DNA of 64,000 bases from Prochlorococcus marinus XMU1405 (GCF_017696275.1 NZ_JAAORF010000001.1:310001-374000), one strand, 5' to 3'. Numbered from the stretch's first letter, positions 1 to 14,570 are shown. The notes: generated from the letters alone by a model not told the origin. A program made the numbers and translations.

Positions 1-943
1 CAGTGCCTTTATTTACTAAAGTCACCATTGGCCCATCAAAAGATGTCTCTTTTTGAGAAATAATTGCATCTTTGATTCCATTTCTATCTTTTGTCTCGAC
101 TACGGGTTTCTCAATTAAAAATGAATCTGCAACTGCAATACCTGAGCTTACTAGTCCCCCTGAATTATTTCTAAGATCCAAGATTAAGCCTTCAACCTCT
201 TTCTCTTTTAACTCTTGAAGAGCCTCTTCAACTTTTTTAGGTACGCTTTCACTAAATTGAGTTATCCTTAAATATCCTATTGTGTGAGAATCGTCTCTTA
301 ATCTTTTTGTTCTAACTGGTCTTAGATCTACTGATCTCCTCTCTAAATCGACTTCCCTAATTTCTCCTGATTCCGTAGATAATTCAATTAAAACTTTTGT
401 TCCTGATTCACCTCTTAACTTAGAGGCGGTACTTGCAAGCCCTAATTTTTCTGATGAGATTCCATCCACTGTTTCGATAATGTCCCCGCTTACTATTCCA
501 GCTTCTTCAGCTGGCGACCCCCCAAGAGTAGAAATAACTTTAACTTTATTGCTATCATCTTCACCTAATTGAAGCCCCACACCATTAATTTCACTCCCAA
601 AATTACTTGATTTCAGTAGCTCATAATCTTTGGGGCGTAAAACTCTCGTGTAGGGATCGTCTAGAGGTCTTAACATGTCTTCAATTGCGGAATAAGCCTC
701 TTCACTTGTTTCAATTTGTTTCTGTAACGTTTTTTGTCTAATTCTTTTCCATTGGATTTCATCAAACTTTTCTGGATCATAAAAACCTTCGTTTACCAAG
801 GTCCAAGCGTCAAGTACTAATTGCCTGCTATCACTGAGAGCATCCACTCTTTCCATCAACAAAAGATTGATAGAAAAAACTATAATCATTGATGCAGTGA
901 TTATAGTTTTGAATGTTAAAAGTTTGTTAAAAGATGAATTCAT
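1..943 (-). CDS. ctpA: Carboxyl-terminal processing protease (S41 family), 5' part only
   Basis: Reading leftwards from ATG at 941-943, about 314 codons stay open to the window edge. An N-terminal hydrophobic segment (residues 13-30) looks like an export signal. It is followed by a helical region with a DDPYTRVL-like motif and then a PDZ domain (about residues 95-180, with GVGLQLG and SPAEEAGI). The frame reaches FDGPMVTLVN at base 1, so the catalytic Ser/Lys of the S41 family lies just outside the window. CtpA-type enzymes process the D1 precursor of photosystem II on the lumenal side; cyanobacteria have several paralogs, so ctpA as opposed to ctpB/C is an inference. It is divergent from petB, with about 70 bp between the two start codons. 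Confidence 0.88.
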   Translation of the reverse strand, partial: MNSSFNKLLTFKTIITASMIIVFSINLLLMERVDALSDSRQLVLDAWTLVNEGFYDPEKFDEIQWKRIRQKTLQKQIETSEEAYSAIEDMLRPLDDPYTRVLRPKDYELLKSSNFGSEINGVGLQLGEDDSNKVKVISTLGGSPAEEAGIVSGDIIETVDGISSEKLGLASTASKLRGESGTKVLIELSTESGEIREVDLERRSVDLRPVRTKRLRDDSHTIGYLRITQFSESVPKKVEEALQELKEKEVEGLILDLRNNSGGLVSSGIAVADSFLIEKPVVETKDRNGIKDAIISQKETSFDGPMVTLVNKGT

Positions 944-1014
944 TGGGTTAAGTGTTAACACCAAGTATAAGAATTTTAAGTAAGCTCTTTATATCAAAGC
1001 TAATTTTTTTTTGG

Positions 1015-1671
1015 ATGGCGAATTCTTCATCTGTTTATGATTGGTTTCAAGAAAGACTTGAAATCCAAGACATAACTGACGACGTAACTTCCAAGTACGT
1101 ACCCCCTCACGTAAATATTTTTTATTGTTTAGGAGGCATAACTTTAGTATGCTTCCTAATTCAATTTGCAACAGGTTTTGCAATGACTTTTTACTATAAG
1201 CCAACAGTTACACAAGCTTATAGTTCAGTCAGTTATTTAATGACCGATGTAAGTTTTGGATGGTTAATAAGATCTGTGCATAGATGGAGTGCATCAATGA
1301 TGGTATTGATGTTAATCCTTCATGTCTTTAGGGTTTATCTTACCGGAGGTTTTAAGAGGCCAAGAGAATTAACTTGGGTTACAGGTGTTGTAATGGCAGT
1401 TATAACTGTCGCTTTTGGAGTGACTGGATACTCCCTACCTTGGGATCAGGTGGGTTATTGGGCAGTTAAGATTGTTTCAGGTGTTCCTGCTGCAATACCA
1501 GTAATAGGTGACTTTATGGTTGAACTACTTAGAGGTGGAGAAAGTGTTGGTCAATCCACATTAACCAGATTTTATAGTCTTCACACTTTTGTATTACCTT
1601 GGTCATTAGCAGTCTTCATGTTGATGCACTTTTTAATGATTCGTAAACAGGGTATTTCAGGTCCTTTATAA
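1015..1671 (+). CDS. petB: Cytochrome b6 of the cytochrome b6f complex
   Basis: A 218-residue integral membrane subunit that carries electrons from plastoquinol across the thylakoid. The heme ligands His89, His103, His190 and His205 are in place, as is Cys38 for the extra heme ci. Four membrane helices are visible. The frame is open upstream to 952, but the ATG at 1015 ([10 protein letters not shown]) matches the conserved N-terminus and the usual length of about 215-220 aa, so it is preferred. petD follows 33 bp downstream, the usual cyanobacterial petBD order. Confidence 0.97.
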   Translation: MANSSSVYDWFQERLEIQDITDDVTSKYVPPHVNIFYCLGGITLVCFLIQFATGFAMTFYYKPTVTQAYSSVSYLMTDVSFGWLIRSVHRWSASMMVLMLILHVFRVYLTGGFKRPRELTWVTGVVMAVITVAFGVTGYSLPWDQVGYWAVKIVSGVPAAIPVIGDFMVELLRGGESVGQSTLTRFYSLHTFVLPWSLAVFMLMHFLMIRKQGISGPL

Positions 1672-1704
1672 ACTCCTATACTTAAACCATTATTCGTTCT
1701 CCAT

Positions 1705-2187
1705 ATGTCTACTTTAAAAAAACCAGATCTATCTGATCCAAAGTTGAGAGCAAAGTTAGCTAAAGGCATGGGCCATAATTATTATGGTGAACCAGCTTGG
1801 CCAAATGATTTACTATATATCTTCCCGGTAGTCATCTTAGGAACTATTGCCTGTGTAGTTGGATTAGCAGTTCTTGATCCTGCAATGTTGGGAGACAAAG
1901 CTAACCCTTTTGCAACACCCCTTGAAATACTTCCTGAATGGTATCTTTACCCAGTTTTTCAAATACTTAGAGTTGTTCCTAATAAACTTTTGGGTATTGC
2001 ACTCCAAACATTAATTCCACTTGGATTAATGATTTTACCCTTTATCGAAAACGTTAATAAATTTTCTAATCCATTTAGAAGACCAATAGCAATGTCTGTT
2101 TTTTTATTCGGAACTTTTCTAACAATATACCTAGGTATTGGGGCATGCTTGCCAATTGATAAATCATTAACTTTAGGTCTATTTTAG
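1705..2187 (+). CDS. petD: Cytochrome b6f complex subunit IV
   Basis: A 160-residue protein that forms the second half of the cytochrome b-like core with PetB. The quinol-oxidation motif PEWY is at residues 77-80, followed by three predicted membrane helices. Length and motif are standard for the family. It lies 33 bp after petB and is presumably co-transcribed. Its stop is only 2 bp from the stop of the convergent invertase gene, with no terminator hairpin between them, so the two transcripts probably overlap. Confidence 0.97.
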
Positions 2188-2189
2188 AC

Positions 2190-3629
2190 TCAAATTTCAA
2201 ACATATCTATATCGTTATACTCATTCCTTAAAAAATGATTCATTAATAAAAATCCAACAATTGTCCAAGTTTGATATGTTCTTGATTGTTGTCCAACCCA
2301 AGTACCTGTAGGGCCATCAAAATATTCTGCCCATTCTTGCTTAGGCAATTGATTAAGTTGACACCAATATGATTCCTCTATTAAAGATTTCATTTCTTCC
2401 ATGAGGATCACATCATCTGAACCGTAATGTTTTTGATGTAATAGGACAGCTGTACCAAAAAACCAAAGTAAGCTTGGCCAATGACCACCGTTATGGTAAC
2501 TCCAAGGCCAATTCTTTGGATCGGATCCAGTTTTATTTTGCCATTCCTCGACATCCATATGAGGATGACAAATTCTCATCGGCATTTGAGCCATCAAATG
2601 CTGTCTGTTATGTAAAACTAATCTAAATAAGGCTCTTTGTTCTTCAGGAGGCAGAACTCCGAACATACATGCTAAAGAATTGCCTAAACTGTAAAATCGA
2701 AAGTCAGGCCTTCCTGTCCTAATATTTCCTATTAAGTAACCACCTCTATTCTCTAACCAATCTTGTAGCCATGAGGGAACCACTTGAGGTTGAACGTTAA
2801 ATTCATTGAAGTGTTGATCATCACCATACTGCTCAGTTGGCCTTCTTCTTAAAATTTGCATTGTTTGGCTGGTAACCCAATAATGCTTTAAAAGAAAACT
2901 TCCTAAATCCTTAACCCATTGATTTGTAAGAATAAGTCTTTGGTCTAAAAGTCTACTAACATGATCTGCTCTACTTAATTCCATTAAGTTAATGCAACTT
3001 TTTAAACATCCATGAAGTAAAACTTCAACTTCTAGAGGCGCTCCCCATACATCCATGGGTCTATCAATCATAAATGCGCAATCTGGAACAAAAAGTACTG
3101 GAGTACCCTCAAATGTTGGATGTAGAACTAGATCTAGTAGAAGTTGAATACCTCTTTGAACGCTTTGACTTTTTCCAAAGGCATAATCACCGCTTTTATT
3201 GACATAATACCAACATAAAATTGGCCACCATAAACTTGCATCAGCTGAAGTAATCCTCCCTATTGATCTCTGACCATAGTCTCCAATAAGCTGTCCATTT
3301 TCTTCAACGAAACTAGTAGGAAATACACCACGCGTTTGATAATTAGAGCTTTGTAACTCAAGGCATACACTTAGGAACTTTTTGACAATTTCGTAACGTT
3401 TTTGGGTAATGAGGTAAATCATTACGGGAACATTGTCTCTTAAAAATATTTCTCCATAATTTAATTTTTTATTTTTTGTTGGGTGTTCTAGTGCAGCGAC
3501 GCTTCCCACTAACTCGCCTGATATCTCAACCAAAGTCTTCTCGAAGTGTTTTTTTGCATTTGTTACAATTTTCTCCTCATCAGAACTTGGCCTTACTCTT
3601 AAATTTTTTTGACTAAATCTTTCTGCCAT
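2190..3629 (-). CDS. Alkaline/neutral invertase (glycoside hydrolase family 100)
   Basis: A 479-residue soluble protein without a signal peptide, predicted to split sucrose into glucose and fructose in the cytoplasm. GH100 features include the FLRDNVPVMIYL segment, DGQRSIGRITSADASLWWPIL-type sequence near residues 115-140, and NRGGYLIGNI and WPWSYHNGGHWP further on. These aromatic, (alpha/alpha)6-barrel motifs are characteristic of cyanobacterial and plant neutral invertases, and the length is normal. Marine picocyanobacteria make sucrose as a minor compatible solute and carbon store, which fits. It is convergent with petD. Confidence 0.92.
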   Translation of the reverse strand: MAERFSQKNLRVRPSSDEEKIVTNAKKHFEKTLVEISGELVGSVAALEHPTKNKKLNYGEIFLRDNVPVMIYLITQKRYEIVKKFLSVCLELQSSNYQTRGVFPTSFVEENGQLIGDYGQRSIGRITSADASLWWPILCWYYVNKSGDYAFGKSQSVQRGIQLLLDLVLHPTFEGTPVLFVPDCAFMIDRPMDVWGAPLEVEVLLHGCLKSCINLMELSRADHVSRLLDQRLILTNQWVKDLGSFLLKHYWVTSQTMQILRRRPTEQYGDDQHFNEFNVQPQVVPSWLQDWLENRGGYLIGNIRTGRPDFRFYSLGNSLACMFGVLPPEEQRALFRLVLHNRQHLMAQMPMRICHPHMDVEEWQNKTGSDPKNWPWSYHNGGHWPSLLWFFGTAVLLHQKHYGSDDVILMEEMKSLIEESYWCQLNQLPKQEWAEYFDGPTGTWVGQQSRTYQTWTIVGFLLMNHFLRNEYNDIDMFEI

Positions 3630-4230
3630 TTCATTTATATCCCTTTATTTAAGCCTAGTTGTTTAATGAGACTTTGATCAAATAAAAAATTAATAAAAAA
3701 TTTTTGTATAAAAGGTTGCACAATTACAGTCGGATGGTTTAGTATTTTCTTCTGGGCAAAAATATATTTTTTGCATTATTCAATTTATTACCCTAAATCT
3801 GATTTTTGGTAAATAAATGAATTTTTTGAAGATTTGACTTCAGTCATTATTTTCAGCCAGAAGAGGGGTTTTCCCTTCGAAGTGAGTTATTCATTTATTG
3901 TTTAACTCTGCACCTAGAAAATTTAAAAACTTAGGAACTGATGCTTTTATTGCGTCAAGAATAACTAAATATTTTTTGGTTATTTCAAGATGTAAATGCA
4001 ATAAAGGTGTGAGGTCCCGTCAAGAATATATAAAATGTCATCAATTGCTAACTTTTGGCTTTGATGCAAACGGATCTGAGATCTTGGAAAGTCACTTTAG
4101 AAATATTTTTAATGTGCACTCAATGTAATCCTTAGAATTTAAGGAGGCTGAAACTAAATACAAAAAATTGAATTTTTATTTGGTTTAAGCAATTCAATTT
4201 GAGTAGATTTATCTACAAAAGGATTTGAAC
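3630..4230 (+). other. Gene-free rRNA leader region
   Basis: About 600 bp between the invertase start and the 16S gene holds no convincing gene. It should contain the divergent promoters for the invertase and the rRNA operon. A perfect 10-bp inverted repeat (AAATTGAATT at 4165-4174 with AATTCAATTT at 4191-4200) sits about 30 bp before the 16S gene and may form part of the precursor processing stem. TTGACT at 3833 resembles a -35 box, but no good -10 follows, so the promoter is not placed. Confidence 0.5.
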
Positions 4231-5714
<1,484 letters not shown>

Positions 5715-5839
5715 ACAGGGAGACAACAAAATGTTTAATATTATTATTTTGTCACCTTAGGTCGATCGGTATCTCACGTTCTTATTTATTAAGAATTTCA
5801 TTTCCTAAGTTTTTCTAGGTCACACCCATTATTTTTCCT

Positions 5840-5913
<74 letters not shown>

Positions 5914-5925
5914 TATCTCTATGTT

Positions 5926-5998
5926 GGGGGTATAGCTCAGTTGGTAGAGCGCCTGCTTTGCAAGCAGGATGTCAGCGGTTCGAGTCCGCTTACCTCCA
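5926..5998 (+). tRNA. trnA: tRNA-Ala (TGC)
   Basis: A 73-nt cloverleaf 12 bp after tRNA-Ile. Acceptor GGGGGTA pairs with TACCTCC (one G-U), the anticodon loop is TTTGCAA with anticodon TGC, and the T-arm is GGTTCGAGTCC. CCA is not encoded. It is processed from the rRNA precursor. Confidence 0.97.
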
Positions 5999-6253
5999 CT
6001 GATTACCACCTCTTACATATTCTGTAGAAAGGAAATGTTTTGAGTTGTGATCTAATTCTGAACGATTCTAGCTTCCTAATTAAATCATTAAGATGCTGGA
6101 CTCATTGAATTAATTTCATTGTTTTCAGAGAACCTTGACAACTGCATAGATTATTTTAAAGACAATAAGCATCTTTAGTGATGCAGATTTATTATTTGTG
6201 CGAATGCATTAATAACAATTCTATTAAGCTGATGCTTCAATTTTGAAGTTATT

Positions 6254-9127
<2,874 letters not shown>

Positions 9128-9192
9128 AAATAAACTTAATTTATTGTTTTTAATTTATATAATTTTCTATGCAGTTCTCAAGGTTCACACTA

Positions 9193-9310
9193 TCCTGGTG
9201 TTCATGGCGATGTGGAACCACTCCGATCCATCTCGAACTCGGTTGTGAAACGCATCAGCGGCGAAAATATTTAGGGGGTAGCCCCTTGAGAAAATAGCTC
9301 AATGCCAGGT
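9193..9310 (+). rRNA. rrf: 5S ribosomal RNA
   Basis: About 118 nt, 65 bp after the 23S gene. The terminal helix CCTGG/CCAGG closes the molecule, and the CCGATCCATCTCGAACTCGG segment typical of loops B and C is present. It is the last gene of the operon and a terminator follows directly. Confidence 0.95.
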
Positions 9311-9320
9311 AAAAATATTT

Positions 9321-9353
9321 AAAAGGGTTTACTCTTCTTGAGTAAACCCTTTT
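9321..9353. terminator. Bidirectional terminator after the rRNA operon
   Basis: A perfect 14-bp stem (9321-9334 with 9340-9353) with loop TTCTT. The A/T-rich flanks give T tracts in both directions, so it should stop the rRNA operon (+) and also mutM (-), whose stop codon is at 9354. Confidence 0.93.
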
Positions 9354-10232
9354 CTATTTTTGGCATCTAGGACACCAATGGGTACTTCTTCCAGTTATTT
9401 TTTTTCTTTCAATTAAATTTCCGCATTTACGACATTCTTTTCCAGTTCTCCTATAGACATTTGTCTGTAAACCAAAATTCCCATTTTCTCCTTCCAAGTC
9501 CCTAAAATCACTAAATGTAGTGCCCCCAGAACCTATACTTTTTTTTAATACATTTACAATTGATTCTTTGAGCTTTATTAACTCATTCTTTTTTATTGTT
9601 CGAGCTTCTCTAAAAGGGGAGATGCCAGCAGAGTATAAACTTTCATCAGCATAAATATTACCTATACCTGCGACTATTGTTTGATCTAATAAAATAGCCT
9701 TTATAGATTTTGTTCTTTTTGAAATAACTTTCTTGAGGTAATTTGCATCAAAATCTTTAGAAAATGGCTCTGGTCCTAATGAACCTAATCCCTTAATTAT
9801 TCTGTTAAGCGATAGGTCTTTATTAATCCACCACATTTGACCAAAACTTCTTACGTCAATGTACCTAAGCTCATTATTATTTTTATCGAAAAATCTTATT
9901 CTTGTATGTTTACAAGGATGACTTGAGTTTTCAATAAATTTAAAATATCCAGTCATTCTTAGATGAACTACAAGAAATCCGTTATTTTGTAGATTTTCTA
10001 GAGGAAATTGAGCATTCTCATTTTGAACTTCTTTTAATTGAGCTATTAAATATTTTCCTCTTCTATCCCATTTATTAATAAGTGAGTTCCGAAGTCCTTT
10101 AATGAATTCTTCTTTTTTTGTTGGGAATGCAACAGTTGAATCCCTACAGACTTCTACTTTTTTAATAATAAAGTTATTGAGTTTTTGTTCTAAACCTCTT
10201 CGAACTGTTTCTACTTCAGGTAATTCAGGCAA
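9354..10232 (-). CDS. mutM: Formamidopyrimidine-DNA glycosylase (Fpg/MutM)
   Basis: A 292-residue base-excision repair enzyme that removes 8-oxoguanine and formamidopyrimidines and nicks the strand. The N-terminus [14 protein letters not shown] gives the catalytic proline (after Met removal) and Glu3. The C-terminal zinc finger CRKCG...CPRC is complete near residues 266-290, preceded by a GGTTFSDF loop. Length is slightly above the usual 270-275 aa. It starts 4 bp after the stop of psaE and probably shares its transcript, an association of photosystem I with oxidative DNA repair. Confidence 0.96.
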   Translation of the reverse strand: MPELPEVETVRRGLEQKLNNFIIKKVEVCRDSTVAFPTKKEEFIKGLRNSLINKWDRRGKYLIAQLKEVQNENAQFPLENLQNNGFLVVHLRMTGYFKFIENSSHPCKHTRIRFFDKNNNELRYIDVRSFGQMWWINKDLSLNRIIKGLGSLGPEPFSKDFDANYLKKVISKRTKSIKAILLDQTIVAGIGNIYADESLYSAGISPFREARTIKKNELIKLKESIVNVLKKSIGSGGTTFSDFRDLEGENGNFGLQTNVYRRTGKECRKCGNLIERKKITGRSTHWCPRCQK

Positions 10233-10236
10233 TTAT

Positions 10237-10446
10237 TTAAGCTTTTTCTAATTCACTTTCAGCGAAATTATTTGTATTTGCTCCACCATCAGTTCCGCTA
10301 ATCCCAGCGTAATTTACTTTATCAAATCTGACTACACAGTTATATTTAATGCCTGAGGTATCAACTGAAGCAACTTTGCCTATTTCATTGTACCAATATG
10401 ATTCTGGTCTTTTTACTCTTACGAGATCTCCTCTTGAAATAGCCAT
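10237..10446 (-). CDS. psaE: Photosystem I reaction centre subunit IV
   Basis: A 69-residue peripheral stromal-side subunit of photosystem I that helps ferredoxin docking and cyclic electron flow. The SH3-like core is recognisable: [21 protein letters not shown], then [17 protein letters not shown] and a C-terminal NFAESELE. Length is normal. mutM follows on the same strand after 4 bp. Confidence 0.97.
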   Translation of the reverse strand: MAISRGDLVRVKRPESYWYNEIGKVASVDTSGIKYNCVVRFDKVNYAGISGTDGGANTNNFAESELEKA

Positions 10447-10526
10447 TTCTATTAATTTAACTTTTTGTAGAATAACCCATCATTAATATTCTTAGACAAA
10501 TTATTCACACATATTAATTAAAAGTT

Positions 10527-11303
10527 TTAACAAAAATCATTTATTAAATTATTTTCGAATTCTTCTTTAGCAGGCTTACTTCCCATCCATTTCCTGCCAG
10601 GAATTCTTACATCTAACTCATTTGTATCACAATTGATTGAAAGAATCAGTTTTTTATTTTCTTGATTTAGTACGTTTAAAACTTTTCTACCTTTAATATC
10701 TATATATGATTTACTTTCAATAACTATAGGACCATAAATTTTTTTATCTAATTCAAGTAATTCTAATTCATTATTTTTTTTATTTTCAGTTGCTTTATAA
10801 TTTTCTGAATTAATTATGTTCTTTTTTCTTATTATCAGTTTTTGACCAACTTTTATTGAATCAGGATTATTGAGTTTATTAATCTCTATCAGATCGATTA
10901 CTTTTAAATTATATTTGTTTGATATCTCAGTAAGATTTTCACCAGTTTGAACAACATGATAATTATTTATCAAATCTGATTGTTTTGCAAGATTTTCAGT
11001 AGATTTGGAGATAATAAGATTTTGGCCAATAAAGATATAATTTTCGTCTTTTAAGTTATTTAATTTGATGATTAAATCTTTATTTATCGAATAGAATTTT
11101 GAAATACTTGATATTGTATCTCCACTTTTAACAATGTGAATTTTTTTTATTTCAGTTTTTTCTTCAGTAATTGATTCTTTTCTAGCAATATTTTCAATTT
11201 TATTTTTTTCTGAAAAAATATTTTCTTCTGATTTTATCAATGATTGATTTAAAAAATTAATAAATATGGCAATTACTAAAAATGCAAATTTCATAAAACT
11301 CAC
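10527..11303 (-). CDS. Secreted or anchored protein with two LysM domains
   Basis: A 258-residue protein with an N-terminal hydrophobic segment (residues 4-20) resembling a signal peptide or anchor. LysM repeats, which bind peptidoglycan, are at about residues 55-99 (HIVKSGDTISSISKFY) and 115-159 (HVVQTGENLTEISNKY). The C-terminal 90 residues have no recognised domain; they end with a short motif GRKWMGSKPAKEEFE. A cell-wall-associated role is likely, but the enzyme activity, if any, is unknown. It stands alone between psaE and an aldehyde dehydrogenase on the same strand. Confidence 0.82.
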   Translation of the reverse strand: MSFMKFAFLVIAIFINFLNQSLIKSEENIFSEKNKIENIARKESITEEKTEIKKIHIVKSGDTISSISKFYSINKDLIIKLNNLKDENYIFIGQNLIISKSTENLAKQSDLINNYHVVQTGENLTEISNKYNLKVIDLIEINKLNNPDSIKVGQKLIIRKKNIINSENYKATENKKNNELELLELDKKIYGPIVIESKSYIDIKGRKVLNVLNQENKKLILSINCDTNELDVRIPGRKWMGSKPAKEEFENNLINDFC

Positions 11304-11366
11304 TATTTATTTAAAGATAATCTTTAAATTTAAAATCGCTAGGGTTTTGAAAAAAATTTAAGTAAT

Positions 11367-12758
11367 TTAAACCTGAAAAATAAACTTTAAAAATTTCTTT
11401 ACTCTTTCGTAGGGAGGATACCGCAGATTTGAATCAAATAAAAAACCTTTGAAAGTAATAGATTTTTGATTTGAAAAATTTCGAAACCCTTCTTCTCCAT
11501 GAAATTTACCAATACCACTTTGCCCAACGCCTCCAAAAGGTAAATTTGGAATAAGGACTGGTAGCATCACATCATTTATACAAATTGTTCCTGAGCTGGT
11601 TACTTTTGAAATGTAATTATGGATTTTTTTATTGCCTCCAAATAAGTAGATTGCTAAGGGCTTTGATGTTTGACTAATTTGTTTTAAAGCTGATTCCTTA
11701 TCATCAATTCCAATTACTGGAAGTAGTGAACTGAATAATTCTTTCTGCAAAATATCTGTTTCATTTAATTTAGTTCTCAAAATTGTAGGAGATATTTTCA
11801 ACTTTTTTTTACTAAAAGTCCCCCCAAATAAAATTCTTTTTTCTTTTTCGTATTGTTTGATAATTTCTACAGTTGATGAAAATTGTTTTTTCTCCAATTT
11901 TGATAGGTTTTCGGAAATAATTGGATTAACTCCGTAAAAACTTTCTATGTATTTCTTTAATTTTTCTATAAAAATATTTTCAATTTCTTTATCTACAAAG
12001 ATATGATTCGGAGCCATGCAGGATTGACCAGAATTAAAAAATTTACCCCAAACAATTCTTTTTGCAGTCACTTCTAAATTTGCATTCTTGAAAACAATTA
12101 CAGGATTTGTTCCGCTTAACTCAAGAGTTAATGGAGTTAAGTTTTTTGAAGCTAATTTCATTATAGATTTTCCAGTTTCAGTACTTCCTGTAAAAAAAAT
12201 GTGGTCAAAATTTTGTTCAATTAATTTTATGGATTGTTTATTATCACCCTCTACTGTCATTAGAACATCTTTACGGAAATATTTGGAAGTAAGCTTTTTA
12301 ATAAGTTTTGAGGTCGCAGGACATTTCTCTGATGGTTTTATAACTGCAGTATTACCTGCTGAAAAAATATTTATCAATGGCTTTAAAATATAAAGTAATG
12401 GATAATTATAAGGACCAAGAATTAAGACACATCCAAGAGGTTCATAAATAACTTTGGAGGATGATGGAAATAGATAAAAAGGGGTATCAATCTTTTTTGG
12501 TCGCATCCAAGAATTGAGTTTCTTTTTTATAAGTGAAATTTCTTCTTTCACTAAAAGGATTTCTGAAAGCCCTTCAATTTCAGATTTGCCGAGATCAACA
12601 AAAAGTGATTTAATTATCTCTTTTTTATTTTCATCCAAAAGTTTAGAAACTATGTTGATATGATGGATCCGCCATTTTATATCTTCAGTTTTACCAGTGA
12701 GAACTGTATTTTTTAATTTATAGATGTCTTCTAAATGAAATTTGTCAGAAATTTTCAT
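11367..12758 (-). CDS. Aldehyde dehydrogenase (class 3-like)
   Basis: A 463-residue NAD(P)-dependent aldehyde dehydrogenase. Catalytic Cys247 is in FNSGQSCMAP and the general base Glu213 in LELSGTNP; the Rossmann motif FTGSTETGKSI is at about 189-199. The short length and C-terminal hydrophobic tail (FLKFIFQV) place it with class 3 or fatty-aldehyde dehydrogenases. In cyanobacteria such enzymes oxidise long-chain aldehydes, but the substrate cannot be read from the sequence. The start ATG at 12758 fits the family N-terminus. Confidence 0.9.
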   Translation of the reverse strand: MKISDKFHLEDIYKLKNTVLTGKTEDIKWRIHHINIVSKLLDENKKEIIKSLFVDLGKSEIEGLSEILLVKEEISLIKKKLNSWMRPKKIDTPFYLFPSSSKVIYEPLGCVLILGPYNYPLLYILKPLINIFSAGNTAVIKPSEKCPATSKLIKKLTSKYFRKDVLMTVEGDNKQSIKLIEQNFDHIFFTGSTETGKSIMKLASKNLTPLTLELSGTNPVIVFKNANLEVTAKRIVWGKFFNSGQSCMAPNHIFVDKEIENIFIEKLKKYIESFYGVNPIISENLSKLEKKQFSSTVEIIKQYEKEKRILFGGTFSKKKLKISPTILRTKLNETDILQKELFSSLLPVIGIDDKESALKQISQTSKPLAIYLFGGNKKIHNYISKVTSSGTICINDVMLPVLIPNLPFGGVGQSGIGKFHGEEGFRNFSNQKSITFKGFLFDSNLRYPPYERVKKFLKFIFQV

Positions 12759-12915
12759 TTTTTACCTTTGAATAGTATTAAATATATCAGAGGATAAATT
12801 GAAAATAATTAAGGTTTTTTAGTCAGTTAAATCAAAGCGAATGATTTATGAGAAATAATCAAATTTATTAATATTGCTTTTAAAAATTCAAATTTTTCTT
12901 GGTTACTATATTTCT

Positions 12916-13806
12916 ATGAGGGAAAATTTTTCAATTAGATTGATATCTATAAATGAAATACCAGAAGTCACAAACTGGGCAAGGTTAGAAGGATTTTCTC
13001 CTGGAATGGATGATTTATCAATTTATAGAAATACAGATAAACAAGGGGTATGGGTAGCTTGTCTAGACAATAATCCTATAGGCTCTATTGCGTGTATAAA
13101 ATATAATTCATCGTATGGTTTTATAGGTTTATTTATCGTTAAAAAAGAATTCCGAAATAATGGATATGGAGTGAGATTATGGAAACATGCCCTCGAATAT
13201 TTGAAAAATGTTGATTGTATTGGTCTTGAGGCTGCCCCAGATAGATTAAATGATTACGCAAAGTGGGGGTTTATAAAATCTTCCATTACAAATCGATGGA
13301 AATTAAATAGTTCTCAAGATTTGCCATTGAGAAATTTCTATAAAGATCAATTTCATTCTTTTAAAGTTGTCCCGGGTAATAAAATTTCTTCTGAAGCAGT
13401 CTTAATTTATGATGATCAAAGAGAACCTAGTCCCAGACCACATTTTCTAAATGACTGGTTGAAAAATTCTCATGGTAATGTCAGTGCAATTGTCGATAAT
13501 AATGGGATGTGCCATGGATTTGGCAGGATAAGACCTTGTGTATTGGAGGATAATGAGCAAGGCTGGAGAATTGGCCCTCTTTTAGCTGATACTCCACCAC
13601 TTGCTGAATTATTAATAAGGGAGTTAGTTGGTGATTTAGATGCTCAAATCTTATTGGATTGCTCTAATCTGAACCCTTATGCAAATTATCTTTTATCAAG
13701 TTTGGGATTTAAGGAAATATCAAAAACTTACAGAATGTATAAAGGCATTCAACTTCCCTGCCCTATGAATCAAGTATACGGACTTGCCTGCTTGGAACTG
13801 GGGTGA
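12916..13806 (+). CDS. GNAT-family N-acetyltransferase
   Basis: The frame is open from 12874, but ATG at 12916 (MRENFSIRLI) gives a typical GNAT beginning and a 296-residue product. The first 130 residues form an acetyltransferase domain; the acetyl-CoA segment is around FIVKKEFRNNGYGVRLWKHA. The C-terminal half (from about residue 160) resembles the second GNAT-like domain of the YitH/HolE family, with GFGRIRPC and GPLLADTPPLAE. The acceptor molecule is unknown. Confidence 0.8.
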   Translation: MRENFSIRLISINEIPEVTNWARLEGFSPGMDDLSIYRNTDKQGVWVACLDNNPIGSIACIKYNSSYGFIGLFIVKKEFRNNGYGVRLWKHALEYLKNVDCIGLEAAPDRLNDYAKWGFIKSSITNRWKLNSSQDLPLRNFYKDQFHSFKVVPGNKISSEAVLIYDDQREPSPRPHFLNDWLKNSHGNVSAIVDNNGMCHGFGRIRPCVLEDNEQGWRIGPLLADTPPLAELLIRELVGDLDAQILLDCSNLNPYANYLLSSLGFKEISKTYRMYKGIQLPCPMNQVYGLACLELG

Positions 13807-13871
13807 TTTCCTGTAAGGCGTTCATTCCCCCTTTTTTTCTGTAATACTGAAAGAAGTTTTTTGGATTAAGA

Positions 13872-14120
13872 TTAACTTCCAGAAGTTTTCAAAATTTTTT
13901 TTACAATATCGGCGTTGATTATAGTGATCTCTCCATTGTCAATATTGGCAACTTGAAACAAGGTCCATGAATTTGGATTTCTAGCTCCTCCAATACAGTC
14001 GATAACTTGACCGACCCAATAATTTTCATCCTTTTCTTTAGTATCTTCGCAATTTTCTTTTTTAATTGCGACATAATCACCAGGCCTAACGAAAAGAAAC
14101 TCAGGAGTTACTGAGCTCAC
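13872..14120 (-). CDS. DUF3104-like small protein
   Basis: An 82-residue protein from a GTG start (MSSVTPEF). The FLFVRPGDYVAIKKEN...YWVGQVIDC pattern is what I associate with the picocyanobacterial DUF3104 family, a small beta-rich domain of unknown function. No signal or membrane segment is visible. The family name is given from memory and the function is not known. Confidence 0.65.
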   Translation of the reverse strand: MSSVTPEFLFVRPGDYVAIKKENCEDTKEKDENYWVGQVIDCIGGARNPNSWTLFQVANIDNGEITIINADIVKKILKTSGS

Positions 14121-14217
14121 AATAAATAACTAATAGTATATACGTACTATAGTAAGTTATTAGTTTTGTTGCTGAACTTTGAATTATTTAGCAAACTAGG
14201 GGTAATTCAAAAATAAA

Positions 14218-14310
14218 ATGGAATCAACTGAAATTGCTATATTTTCAACATTATTGGGATTAATTCTAGCTTTAACTGACGCTTATATAGAAAGAAATAT
14301 TCCTGGATAA
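14218..14310 (+). CDS. 30-aa single-helix membrane microprotein
   Basis: ATG at 14218 opens a 30-codon frame starting MESTEIAIFSTLLGLILALT and ending ERNIPG. The central 17 residues are hydrophobic, enough for one membrane helix, with acidic residues before and charged residues after, as in small photosystem or b6f subunits. It does not match any small subunit I can recall (PsaM, PetL, PetN, Psb30), so it is left unnamed. Confidence 0.5.
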   Translation: MESTEIAIFSTLLGLILALTDAYIERNIPG

Positions 14311-14570
14311 TATTTCTAATTCATTTATTAAATTAAATAAGATTTAAGCTGGTCTAATATGTCGGCACGGTTGGAAACTAATTTTGTAAAAACTAAATAT
14401 ATCAACCCTCCCATTGCGAGTCTTCCGTTAATTTTTTCTAACTGCTTTAGTTTTCTCAAAATTACCCTTGCGGTTAAACAAAATTTAAAGGGTATAGAAA
14501 ATAAAAAAGTATTGATTACTTCAAAATTAAAAAAAAATTAAAGAAATATTATTTCAAACACGAATTAAAT

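Noticed and set aside
3898-4128. Open frame of 76 codons before the 16S gene
   Set aside because: Composition is not protein-like, it lies in the expected rRNA leader, and no Shine-Dalgarno is present.
14359-14541. 60-codon plus-strand frame
   Set aside because: Lys/Leu-rich without motif, no ribosome-binding site, and no sign of conservation; leaves the 14.31-14.57 kb gap without a gene.
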